From an uncultured Ruminococcus sp. (GTDB lineage Bacteria > Bacillota > Clostridia > Oscillospirales > Acutalibacteraceae): 6,519 bases of DNA. Location: the NCBI GenBank assembly GCA_945632055.1, contig CALZCU010000054.1, forward strand, positions 1-6,519, read 5' to 3'. This document shows positions 1 to 5,427 of the stretch, in pieces. The position numbers and the translations under genes are program-made. Numbering within the stretch: the stretch's first letter is position 1; the number at the start of each line of letters is the position of its first letter. The notes beneath the pieces are model-generated. The model was not told the origin of the DNA and ran no database searches. It saw only the letters and a program-made list of their open reading frames with translations.

Positions 1-565
1 TGTATGTACTGCCCGAGGTTACAACGCTGTCGACTGCACTTGTGCCTGTTGTTTCTGCAAACCTTGTCCAGCCGTTTCTGCCCTTGTAGTACACTCTGTA
101 CTTGTACGCTCCTGCAATTTTGTTCCAAGAAAGCTTTACACCCTTGTCGGTGTTTTCAATCTTGGCAAACTGCGGAGTAACACAGACAAATTTGTGCTTC
201 CAGCCGTTTGCGTTCAAGCCGCTTATGAAATTGCCGTTCTCGTCAACGCATCTTACCGTATAGGTGTAGGTACTGCCCGATGTTACAATGGTATCGACTG
301 CACTTGTTTCCGCTGTTTCGGCAAATCTCGTCCAGCCGCTCCTGCCTTTGTAATACACCCTGTACTTGTACGCTCCCTCAACCTTGTTCCAGGAAAGCTT
401 TACACCCTCAGCAGTGTTTACAATACCTGTAATCTGCGGAGTTTCAACCTGACTTTGCCCTGCCGACACCGAGCTTGTGCCAACTGACACAGCCGAAGCA
501 GGAGCAGCTGCCGCAGTGCTTAATATCATTGCGGCGCAAATAAGTGTACATAATGTTTTTTTCAT
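1..565 (-). CDS. Secreted protein with tandem fibronectin III-like repeats (C-terminus beyond the window edge)
   Basis: An open minus-strand frame of 188 codons runs from ATG at 565 off the left edge without a stop. Residues 1-25 form a signal peptide: MKK, a hydrophobic core, then a run of Ala ending in APASA, with probable cleavage after Ala25. A Ser/Gly/Gln-rich linker follows (about 26-40). Residues 42-129 make one complete 88-residue unit, and 130-188 begin a second; over the 59 residues available for comparison 46 are identical. Each unit has GVKLSWNK, AYKYRVYYKGR and GWTRFAET, then TSGSTY. The W/Y pattern and length fit a fibronectin III-like beta-sandwich, as in many secreted clostridial proteins. 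What the repeats bind, and whether a catalytic or anchoring domain follows, cannot be seen. The start is set by a strong ribosome site at 575-583. Certain as a secreted repeat protein; function unknown. Confidence 0.85.
   Translation of the reverse strand, partial: MKKTLCTLICAAMILSTAAAAPASAVSVGTSSVSAGQSQVETPQITGIVNTAEGVKLSWNKVEGAYKYRVYYKGRSGWTRFAETAETSAVDTIVTSGSTYTYTVRCVDENGNFISGLNANGWKHKFVCVTPQFAKIENTDKGVKLSWNKIAGAYKYRVYYKGRNGWTRFAETTGTSAVDSVVTSGSTY
2..442 (-). repeat. Tandem 264-bp coding repeats (one full unit and about two thirds of the next)
   Basis: The same sequence recurs at an exact 264-base offset (88 codons). For example TACTGCCCGA on the plus strand lies at 7-16 and again at 271-280. 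Unit 1 covers 179-442 and unit 2 covers 2-178, truncated by the edge. The similarity holds at DNA as well as protein level, which points to fairly recent duplication or continuing homogenisation. Confidence 0.85.
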
Positions 566-574
566 AATGTAATG

Positions 575-583
575 ACCTCCTTT
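575..583 (-). promoter_or_regulatory. Ribosome binding site of the secreted repeat protein
   Basis: Read on the minus strand this is AAAGGAGGT, a near-perfect anti-16S match, nine bases before the ATG at 565. It fixes the start of a gene whose other end is not in the window. No convincing -35/-10 pair was found between it and the dehydrogenase gene, so the promoter is not assigned. Confidence 0.85.
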
Positions 584-682
584 AAAGTCCTTTCATTAAT
601 TAGACAATTGAAAAAGCCGTTCGGTTTAAAAATTTTTATAAAAATTTAAAAATACCCTAAATCTTAATTAGATAATAAGCCG

Positions 683-1630
683 CTACACAATTTTGTTAGT
701 CGGATTTCCCGACAGAAAATTCCTTATATTCTCCGCAACAATGTTCATCAGTCTTACCCTCGTTTCAACAGGCGCCCACGCAATATGCGGAGTAATTATG
801 CAGTTTTTTGCGCCCATAAGAATACAGTTCTCCTCCATCGGCTCAACTGCAAGGGTGTCAATTGCCGCACCGCCGATTGTTCCGCTTTCAAGTGCGTCGT
901 ACAAATCCTGCTCAACCATAACTCCGCCCCTTGCTATGTTGACAAAAAGTGCGTTCCTTTTCATTTTTGCGAAGGTATTTTTGTCAAACATATTTTCAGA
1001 GTCCCTGTTGAGAGGGCAATGCACCGTCACAATGTCACTTTGTTCAAGCAAAGCGTCAAGGCTGACAAACTCCACTCCGTCCACTGATTTTTCTGAGCGG
1101 TTATAGGCAAGCACCCTCATCTCAAAGGCATTTGCAATTTTAGCTACTGCTCTGCCTATATTTCCCAAGCCGACAATTCCGATTGTCTTTCCTGCAAGCT
1201 CATTGAGCTGATAGACAAACGGCGAAAAGGTCTTGCTTCGCTTCCATAGTCCGTCCTGAACAAATTTATTGTAGTTAGCCGTGTTATTAAAATGCTCCAG
1301 AATGAGTGCAAATGTATGCTGTGCGACTGCATTTGTAGAGTATGAGCCTGCGTTGCAGACGGTTATGCCGTGTTCGGCGCAGTACTCAATATCAATATTG
1401 TTGTAACCTGTTGCAAAAAGTCCGATGTACTTCAGATTTTTTGCCAATCTCAGCGTATTTTTGTCAAGCAGAGTTTTGTTGCACACCACCATATCAGCGT
1501 CTGCAATTTTCTCGGCAACCTCATCATAACGAAGAAGTCCGTATTCGGTAACCTCACCGAACTGCTTTAATATATCTGCATTTACAAGGCTGTCAAGCAC
1601 CGTCTGTGCGTCAGTTAAAACAATTTTCAT
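683..1630 (-). CDS. D-2-hydroxyacid dehydrogenase, glycerate dehydrogenase/hydroxypyruvate reductase-like
   Basis: A 315-residue cytosolic oxidoreductase of the D-isomer 2-hydroxyacid dehydrogenase family, normal in length. It should interconvert a 2-oxoacid and its D-2-hydroxyacid with a nicotinamide cofactor. Visible motifs in order: substrate-domain FATGYNNID (72-80); the hinge helix with AVAQHTFALIL (101-111); the Rossmann loop GLGNIG (154-159); and the catalytic triad Arg234 in NIARGG, Glu263 in AVEP and His282 in TPHIAWAP, with Trp285 after it. The PHIAW context resembles glycerate dehydrogenases, so hydroxypyruvate or glyoxylate are plausible substrates, but the family is broad. Where NAD-specific members have Asp at the end of the second Rossmann strand, this one has Asn177-Arg178-Ser179, which may favour NADPH. 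The start is ATG at 1630 with AGGAG seven bases upstream. It is transcribed alone, away from the HAD gene. The family is certain, the substrate is not. Confidence 0.9.
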   Translation of the reverse strand: MKIVLTDAQTVLDSLVNADILKQFGEVTEYGLLRYDEVAEKIADADMVVCNKTLLDKNTLRLAKNLKYIGLFATGYNNIDIEYCAEHGITVCNAGSYSTNAVAQHTFALILEHFNNTANYNKFVQDGLWKRSKTFSPFVYQLNELAGKTIGIVGLGNIGRAVAKIANAFEMRVLAYNRSEKSVDGVEFVSLDALLEQSDIVTVHCPLNRDSENMFDKNTFAKMKRNALFVNIARGGVMVEQDLYDALESGTIGGAAIDTLAVEPMEENCILMGAKNCIITPHIAWAPVETRVRLMNIVAENIRNFLSGNPTNKIV

Positions 1631-1652
1631 ATCACCACTCCTGTCATTTCCA

Positions 1653-1681
1653 ATTATACTCTAAATAAATTCGTCTTGCAA
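1653..1681 (-). promoter_or_regulatory. Promoter of the dehydrogenase gene
   Basis: On the minus strand: -35 TTGCAA (1681-1676), a 17-bp spacer, and a perfect -10 TATAAT (1658-1653). Transcription would begin near 1646, giving a leader of about 16 bases that contains the ribosome site AGGAG (1642-1638). The -35 hexamer is the same six base pairs used by the opposite promoter. Confidence 0.75.
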
Positions 1682-1704
1682 TTACTGCGGTAATATTTTA
1701 TAAT
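1676..1704 (+). promoter_or_regulatory. Promoter of the HAD phosphatase gene
   Basis: TTGCAA (1676-1681), a 17-bp spacer, and a perfect -10 TATAAT (1699-1704). The start point would fall near 1711, directly before the ribosome site GGAGG (1712-1716), so the leader is only about 13 bases. The very short leader leaves no room for a riboswitch or attenuator, so control should act at initiation. Confidence 0.75.
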
Positions 1705-1723
1705 ATTTATCGGAGGTTTCGAT

Positions 1724-2455
1724 ATGTATAAAAATTTTCTTTTTGATTTGGACGGCACACTGCTGCCGATGGATATGGAGTATTTTACAAAGCTGTATTT
1801 TTCAGCCCTGTGCAAAAGATTTGTTCCCGTATTAAAGGTTGACTCCGACACGCTGATTAAGGCTGTCTGGGGCGGAACAAAGGCTATGACGATGAACGAT
1901 AACAGCCGCACCAACAAGGAGGTTTTCTGGGAAACAGCCTCGGCTGTGTGCAGAATGGATTTAACTCAGTATATTGAGCAGTTTGACGATTTTTACCTCA
2001 ACGAGTTTATCGCTGCAAAGGAAGCCACAGGCTTTACACCCTTTGCAAAAAAGAGCGTCGAGCTTATCAAGCAAAACGGCGGCAGACTTATTGCGGCAAC
2101 CAACCCGATTTTTCCCGAAGTAGCAACACGCCGCAGGCTTGAATGGGCAGGCGTTTCGTTTGACGATTTTGAGTATGTCACCTTCTATGAAAATTCGGGA
2201 AGCTGTAAGCCAAACCTGAAATATTTTGAGCAGATTTGCGAAAAATGCAATATCAATCCAAACGAAAGCCTTATGGTGGGCAATGATGTTGACGAGGATA
2301 TGTGCGCCGCCGCACTCGGCTTTGATACATACCTTATCACCGACTGCATTGTAAACCGTGAAAACAAGGATTATTCCAAGTACAGACAGGGCAGTTTTGA
2401 GGATTTTTACAAATTCTTAACTGATGTCGAGTGCCTCGACACGCAATTCGAGTAG
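1724..2455 (+). CDS. HAD-superfamily hydrolase (phosphatase), subfamily IA-like
   Basis: A 243-residue soluble phosphohydrolase. All four HAD motifs are present: motif I DLDGT with nucleophile Asp8 and acid/base Asp10; motif II Thr126 in AATNP; motif III Lys162 in CKPN; motif IV GNDVDED (186-192) with Mg-binding Asp188 and Asp192. Residues about 15-100 between motifs I and II form a helical cap of C1 type, typical of phosphoglycolate phosphatase-like and nucleotidase-like enzymes. The substrate is a small phosphorylated metabolite that cannot be named from sequence. The start is ATG at 1724 with GGAGG seven bases upstream. The last nine residues (VECLDTQFE) and the stop codon are encoded by a repeat element shared with 5290-5394, so the tail is probably not part of the ancestral fold. 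The gene stands alone, divergent from the dehydrogenase; a functional link between the two is possible but only inferred from the shared promoter region. Confidence 0.88.
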   Translation: MYKNFLFDLDGTLLPMDMEYFTKLYFSALCKRFVPVLKVDSDTLIKAVWGGTKAMTMNDNSRTNKEVFWETASAVCRMDLTQYIEQFDDFYLNEFIAAKEATGFTPFAKKSVELIKQNGGRLIAATNPIFPEVATRRRLEWAGVSFDDFEYVTFYENSGSCKPNLKYFEQICEKCNINPNESLMVGNDVDEDMCAAALGFDTYLITDCIVNRENKDYSKYRQGSFEDFYKFLTDVECLDTQFE

Positions 2456-2520
2456 ACAGATTATTTTGTGAATAAAATGAATTTGCCCGACCGCTTTCGA
2501 GCAATTTTCAATAAGGTAAA
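2426..2520 (+). repeat. Structured intergenic repeat element, copy 1 (overlaps the HAD gene end)
   Basis: This copy aligns over its whole length with 5290-5394. Conserved blocks: GTCGAGTRC at the 5' end; the flanks CTCGR and YCGAG of a hairpin; YAGACAGATTR; the block TTTGCCCGACCGC with TTCGAGCAA; and a 19-base tail with 15 identities, ending in GTAAA. Hairpin 1 here is CTCGA (2435-2439) with TCGAG (2448-2452) and an 8-base loop. A second, AT-rich hairpin is ATTTT (2463-2467) with AAAAT (2474-2478). The first bases also form GTCGAG/CTCGAC (2426-2440) as an alternative. A GC-rich hairpin follows at 2526. The strand in which it works, if any, is not known; plus is given because it follows the plus-strand gene. 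Confidence 0.75.
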
Positions 2521-2550
2521 AAATTACGGACAGGATTTTCTCCTGTCCGT
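2516..2550 (-). terminator. Intrinsic terminator for minus-strand transcription
   Basis: A perfect 10-bp stem, ACGGACAGGA (2526-2535) with TCCTGTCCGT (2541-2550), and a 5-base loop. On the minus strand it is followed by AATTTTTTACC, a good U-tract; on the plus strand there is no T-run. The only minus-strand gene upstream of it is htpG, so it probably ends the htpG transcript after about 360 bases of non-coding sequence. It may also act weakly for the HAD gene from the other side. Confidence 0.7.
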
Positions 2551-2609
2551 CAGACTGTAGAAAAACTCAAACATTCAATTAATAACAACAAAACTTTGCT
2601 ATTATGTCC

Positions 2610-2816
2610 AAGGCTCCCCTTTGAGGGGAGCTGTCATTTTGCTTGCAAAATGACTGAGGGGTGGAGATGAACTTTTCCGATAAAATATAAGTTCATCTTA
2701 CCTTCCACCCTTCCGTCACTGCATTGGCAGTGACACCTTTTTCTGCGAAAACGGCAACCCTTTTGTCACTTCGTGACATTTCCCCTAAAAGGGGAATTTC
2801 CTCAAGGGAAGGCTTA
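2610..2816. repeat. Composite palindromic repeat element (MITE-like)
   Basis: The ends are imperfect inverted repeats: AAGGCTCCCCTTTGAGG at the left and AAGCCTTCCCTTGAGG read on the minus strand at the right. The centre is a 10-bp inverted repeat, AGATGAACTT (2665-2674) with AAGTTCATCT (2689-2698). The left arm has two hairpins: CTCCCC/GGGGAG (2614-2630) and GTCATTTTG/CAAAATGAC (2633-2654). The right arm has GTCACTGC/GCAGTGAC (2715-2734), TGTCAC/GTGACA (2764-2778) and TTCCCC/GGGGAA (2780-2796). There is no protein in it. Elements of this look, with a CCCC..GGGG hairpin, a GTCA..TGAC hairpin and a G-rich GGGTGG, are familiar from intergenic regions of gut Clostridia; that is recall, not a search result. 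It lies in the untranslated stretch downstream of htpG. Confidence 0.75.
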
Positions 2817-2824
2817 GCTATATC

Positions 2825-2842
2825 ATAATAGTTGACTATTAT
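2825..2842. repeat. Small AT-rich inverted repeat
   Basis: ATAATAGT (2825-2832) and ACTATTAT (2835-2842) pair around a 2-base centre. On the plus strand a run TTTTTT follows within a few bases, but the stem is too AT-rich to be called a terminator with confidence. It could also be a protein-binding site or chance. Confidence 0.35.
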
Positions 2843-2875
2843 TGATTTTTTGTTCCTAATTTTTCGACAAGCTGA

Positions 2876-2895
2876 GCCGCCGTAAAAACGGCGGC
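2876..2895 (-). other. GC-rich hairpin just after htpG
   Basis: A perfect 8-bp stem, GCCGCCGT (2876-2883) and ACGGCGGC (2888-2895), with a 4-base loop, twelve bases past the htpG stop. Neither strand has a U-tract directly after it, so it does not look like a standard terminator. It could protect the 3' end of the htpG mRNA or pause polymerase. The structure is clear, the role is inferred. Confidence 0.5.
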
Positions 2896-2906
2896 ATAAT
2901 TTAAAA

Positions 2907-4787
2907 TTACATAATCGAGCAAACCAAATCGGTGTATTCCGAGGGATTTTCAAGCGGCAAGCCTGCAATCAGCAGAGCCTGACAATACAGCACCTCGGCA
3001 TACTTCTTAGCCTTTTCAATATCCGTCTGAATAAGCTCTTCCATCGTCTTGACTGCGTGATGCGACAGGTTAAGCTCCAGAACTCTCTGAGCCTTCATTC
3101 CCGAATCGGGCTGAACGGAGTTAAAGTACTTTTCCATTTCAAATGAAATTCCGCCCTTTGCAGTCAGGCAGACAGGGTGAGAAACGAGCTTCTTGGAGGC
3201 TGTAACCTCGCTTACCTTATCACCGAGAGTTTCCTTGACAAAGGTGAGCAATGCACTGCTGTCCTTTTCCTCCTCTTCCTTTTTCTCATCTTCAATTCCG
3301 AGGTCATCGTTCATTGCGGAGCAGAACTTCTTTTCCTTATACTGCATAAGTGTCTGGAGAGCGAACTCGTCAACATCTTCTGTGCAGTAAAGAATTTCAA
3401 AGCCCTTTGAGCGGAGCAGCTCTGTCTGCGGAAGCGTATCGATTGCGGCAGCGTTCTCGCCTGTTGCAAAGTAGATATACTTCTGATCATCCTTCATTCT
3501 GTCAACATACTCCGAAAGCGTAACGAGCTTCTTTTCGGTTGACGAATAGAACATCAGCAAATCCTGAAGTTCCTCCTTGTGCATACCGTAATCGGACACA
3601 ACGCCGTACTTGAGCTGTCTGCCGAAGGCTGAAAAGAACTTTTCATAATTCTCACGCTCGTTTGCGAGCATCGAAGTAAGCTCGTTCTTGATTTTCTTTT
3701 CAATATTCTGAGCAATTGTAAGCAGGTGACGGTCGTGCTGGAGCATCTCTCTTGAAATATTCAGCGAAAGGTCTGCGCTGTCGACAATACCTCTCACAAA
3801 GCGGAAATGCTCGGGCAGAAGCTCCTCACAGCAATCCATAATAAGTACGCCGCTCGAATAGAGCTGCAAGCCCTTTTTATACTCCTTCGTGTAGTAATCG
3901 TAGGGTGCAGCAGACGGAACGAACAGCAGAGCCTTGTAGGTTACAACGCCCTCAACAGAGGTTACGATTGTCCTGAGCGGCTTATCCATTGTCATAAACT
4001 TCTCGCTGTAGAACTTGTCGTACTCCTCCTGCTCAACATCTTTTTTGCGTCTTTGCCAGATAGGAACCATACTGTTAAGCGTTTCGGTTTCGGTATATTC
4101 CTCATATTCGGGATTGTCGCTGTCCTTTGTTTCCTCCTTAACCCTGCTTCTCTTCATATCCATCATAATCGGATAGCGGATATAGTCGGAGTATTTCTTA
4201 ACAAGCCCCTGAAGCCTGTACTGCTCAAGGAACTCATCGTAGTTTTCGTCTTCGGTGTTGTCCTTGATTTCAAGGATAATTTCAGTACCGGGAGCGTCCT
4301 TTTCGATTTCCGTAATTGTATAGCCGTCTGCACCGCTTGACTGCCAGCAATAGCCTGTGTCACAGCCGTATTTTTTCGTGTTGACGGTAATTTTCTTTGC
4401 AACCATAAATGCAGAATAGAAGCCTACTCCGAACTGACCGATAATATCAATATCGTCCTGCTTTTCCTGCATATCCTGCTTGAATTTGTACGAACCCGAA
4501 GAAGCTATTGTGCCGAGGTTGTTTTCAAGGTCGTCCTTATCCATACCGATACCGTTGTCGGTGATTGTCAGGGTGCGGCTGTCCTTGTCGGCAGAAATCG
4601 TTATTTTAAATTCGCTTCTGTCCATACCGACCTTGTCGTCTGTGAGAGAAATGAAGCAAAGCTTGTCGATAGCGTCGCTTGCATTAGAGATAATCTCACG
4701 CAGAAAAATCTCCTTGTGAGTGTAAATTGAATTAATCATCAGGTCAAGAAGTCTTTTTGACTCTGATTTAAACTGTTTCTTCGCCAT
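2907..4787 (-). CDS. htpG: Molecular chaperone HtpG (bacterial HSP90)
   Basis: A 626-residue cytosolic homodimeric ATP-dependent chaperone that remodels partly folded client proteins, usually together with DnaK. The length matches bacterial HtpG (about 620-640). The N-terminal GHKL ATPase domain (1-215) shows LREIISNASDAIDK (29-42) with general base Glu31 and ATP/Mg ligand Asn35, then DNGIGM (77-82) with Asp77, GTIASSGS (92-99) in the lid, and GQFGVGFYSAF (117-127). The middle domain (about 235-500) has the catalytic-loop Arg346 in SLNISREMLQ. A short acidic run, rich in Glu, Asp and Lys (499-509), links it to the C-terminal dimerisation domain. It lacks the eukaryotic MEEVD tail, as expected. 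ATG at 4787 is preceded by AGGAAG about seven bases upstream. It appears to be transcribed alone from a promoter at 4843-4871. No CIRCE or CtsR site was recognised. Confidence 0.97.
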   Translation of the reverse strand: MAKKQFKSESKRLLDLMINSIYTHKEIFLREIISNASDAIDKLCFISLTDDKVGMDRSEFKITISADKDSRTLTITDNGIGMDKDDLENNLGTIASSGSYKFKQDMQEKQDDIDIIGQFGVGFYSAFMVAKKITVNTKKYGCDTGYCWQSSGADGYTITEIEKDAPGTEIILEIKDNTEDENYDEFLEQYRLQGLVKKYSDYIRYPIMMDMKRSRVKEETKDSDNPEYEEYTETETLNSMVPIWQRRKKDVEQEEYDKFYSEKFMTMDKPLRTIVTSVEGVVTYKALLFVPSAAPYDYYTKEYKKGLQLYSSGVLIMDCCEELLPEHFRFVRGIVDSADLSLNISREMLQHDRHLLTIAQNIEKKIKNELTSMLANERENYEKFFSAFGRQLKYGVVSDYGMHKEELQDLLMFYSSTEKKLVTLSEYVDRMKDDQKYIYFATGENAAAIDTLPQTELLRSKGFEILYCTEDVDEFALQTLMQYKEKKFCSAMNDDLGIEDEKKEEEEKDSSALLTFVKETLGDKVSEVTASKKLVSHPVCLTAKGGISFEMEKYFNSVQPDSGMKAQRVLELNLSHHAVKTMEELIQTDIEKAKKYAEVLYCQALLIAGLPLENPSEYTDLVCSIM

Positions 4788-4842
4788 AAAATTACTTCCT
4801 TTTTAATTTGTTACGGGGTAAAACTATATGCCCTAACATATA

Positions 4843-4871
4843 ATTATAACCTGTTTATCACATTCTTTCAA
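4843..4871 (-). promoter_or_regulatory. htpG promoter
   Basis: On the minus strand: -35 TTGAAA (4871-4866), 17-bp spacer, -10 TATAAT (4848-4843). The start point would be near 4836 and the leader about 49 bases. This is a vegetative sigma-A type promoter, not a sigma-32-like heat-shock promoter, so any heat control must come from a repressor or another signal. Confidence 0.7.
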
Positions 4872-4891
4872 TATATAAATTTTCAAGAATG
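4861..4891. promoter_or_regulatory. Inverted repeat over the htpG -35 region, candidate operator
   Basis: CATTCTT (4861-4867) and AAGAATG (4885-4891) are inverted arms 17 bp apart. The first arm overlaps the htpG -35 hexamer, a position suited to a repressor. It does not match CIRCE (TTAGCACTC and its inverse) or the heptad repeats of CtsR. In AT-rich DNA a 7-bp match can arise by chance, so this is tentative. Confidence 0.35.
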
Positions 4892-4929
4892 TATAATACA
4901 ACTAATCTCTTAGGCAAAACACATTTTTC

Positions 4930-4958
4930 TTGACTTTTATTCCGATAAAAGCTATACT
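4930..4958 (+). promoter_or_regulatory. Promoter of the DUF1292 gene
   Basis: TTGACT (4930-4935), a 17-bp spacer, TATACT (4953-4958): one mismatch from consensus in each box. The start point would be near 4965, giving a leader of about 28 bases with the ribosome site GAGGT (4981-4985). It points to strong constitutive expression. Confidence 0.8.
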
Positions 4959-4992
4959 TTAAAGTAAATCAACAGAAAGCGAGGTCAATGCT

Positions 4993-5289
4993 ATGGCTGA
5001 CAACGAAAAAATCATTGAAGAAATCGAAGAAGGCGGTGCGCTTATCACCCTGACAGACGATGAGGGCAACGATGTTGAATTTGAGTTTCTTGACATCGTC
5101 GAGTATGACGGTGAAGAATATATCGTGCTTATCGAAAATGACGAGGACGCAGACGAGGTTGTAATTCTTCAAATCAACTCAATTGACGAGGAAACAGAAG
5201 AGTTTGTAAGCATTGATGATGAGGAAGTTTTACAGACAGTATTCAATATATTCAAGAAGAAGTACGAGGGCGACATCAACTTTGAATAA
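4993..5289 (+). CDS. DUF1292 family protein (YrzB/UPF0473-like)
   Basis: A small acidic cytosolic protein of 98 residues with no Cys, no Trp, no signal peptide and no membrane segment. The pattern GGALITLTDDEGNDVEF, then FLDIVEYDGEEYIVLI, then DEADEV-like acidic stretch and VVILQI, ending in FVSIDDEEVLQTVFNIFKK, is that of DUF1292 (UPF0473, B. subtilis YrzB type), common in Firmicutes. The family has no established biochemical role. In many Firmicutes it lies beside the Holliday-junction resolvase ruvX/yrrK and alaS; here it stands alone, divergent from htpG. The ATG at 4993 has GAGGT seven bases upstream. Directly after its stop codon begins copy 2 of the repeat element. Family confidently recognised from pattern; function unknown. 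Confidence 0.85.
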   Translation: MADNEKIIEEIEEGGALITLTDDEGNDVEFEFLDIVEYDGEEYIVLIENDEDADEVVILQINSIDEETEEFVSIDDEEVLQTVFNIFKKKYEGDINFE

Positions 5290-5394
5290 GTCGAGTACCT
5301 CGGCGGTGTACCACCACCGGTAATCCGAGCAGACAGATTGATATTATCAATTCTTCTTTGCCCGACCGCTTCGAGCAAATTCCTATAATGTAAA
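5290..5394 (+). repeat. Structured intergenic repeat element, copy 2
   Basis: Begins on the base after the DUF1292 stop codon. Same architecture as 2426-2520. Hairpin 1 is larger here: outer stem CTCGG (5299-5303) with CCGAG (5325-5329), and inner stem CGGTG (5304-5308) with CACCG (5315-5319). Hairpin 2 is ATTGAT (5337-5342) with ATCAAT (5346-5351), different in sequence from that of copy 1 but at the same place. Then comes the same TTTGCCCGACCGC block, TTCGAGCAA, and the tail ending in GTAAA. A terminator hairpin follows at 5401, as a GC-rich hairpin does in copy 1. Confidence 0.75.
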
Positions 5395-5400
5395 CAAAAG

Positions 5401-5427
5401 GGGTGCAGAAAACTGCACCTCATTTTT
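5401..5427 (+). terminator. Two-way intrinsic terminator between the DUF1292 gene and the sortase operon
   Basis: Stem GGGTGCAG (5401-5408) and CTGCACCT (5413-5420) with an AAAA loop, followed on the plus strand by CATTTTTATT. On the minus strand the stem is followed by CTTTTGTTT, so it can also end sortase transcripts. The plus-strand T-run overlaps the stop codon of the sortase gene. Confidence 0.8.

Noticed and set aside
194..487. Plus-strand open frame of 97 codons with several Cys
   Set aside because: It is the reverse side of the secreted repeat gene, whose signal peptide, ribosome site and repeats are clear.
610..630. Possible terminator of the dehydrogenase gene (CCG/CGG with a T-run on minus)
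   Set aside because: The stem is only three to five pairs with a bulge, so it is too weak to call.
630..647. Perfect 18-bp palindrome of A and T only
   Set aside because: It consists of A- and T-runs in an AT-rich spacer, where such symmetry is easy by chance; no GC stem or clear promoter supports a role.
693..1106. Plus-strand open frames opposite the dehydrogenase gene
   Set aside because: They are antisense shadows of a gene with a complete catalytic set, with no ribosome site or recognisable domain.
2610..2816. CRISPR array
   Set aside because: The repeats here are palindromic modules of unequal spacing and sequence, not identical direct repeats with unique spacers.
2693..2968. Minus-strand open frame of 91 codons over the htpG end and palindromic element
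   Set aside because: Its sequence comes from htpG in another frame and from hairpin DNA; no ribosome site or domain.
3807..4340. Plus-strand open frame of 177 codons
   Set aside because: It lies wholly antisense to htpG, whose protein is full-length and strongly conserved; no ribosome site supports it.
4788..4992. CIRCE or CtsR heat-shock operator before htpG
   Set aside because: Neither the CIRCE arms nor a CtsR heptad repeat was found on either strand.
5169..5423. Minus-strand open frame of 84 codons over the DUF1292 end and repeat copy 2
   Set aside because: It is a read-through of the repeat element; it has no ribosome site and the DUF1292 gene explains its right half.
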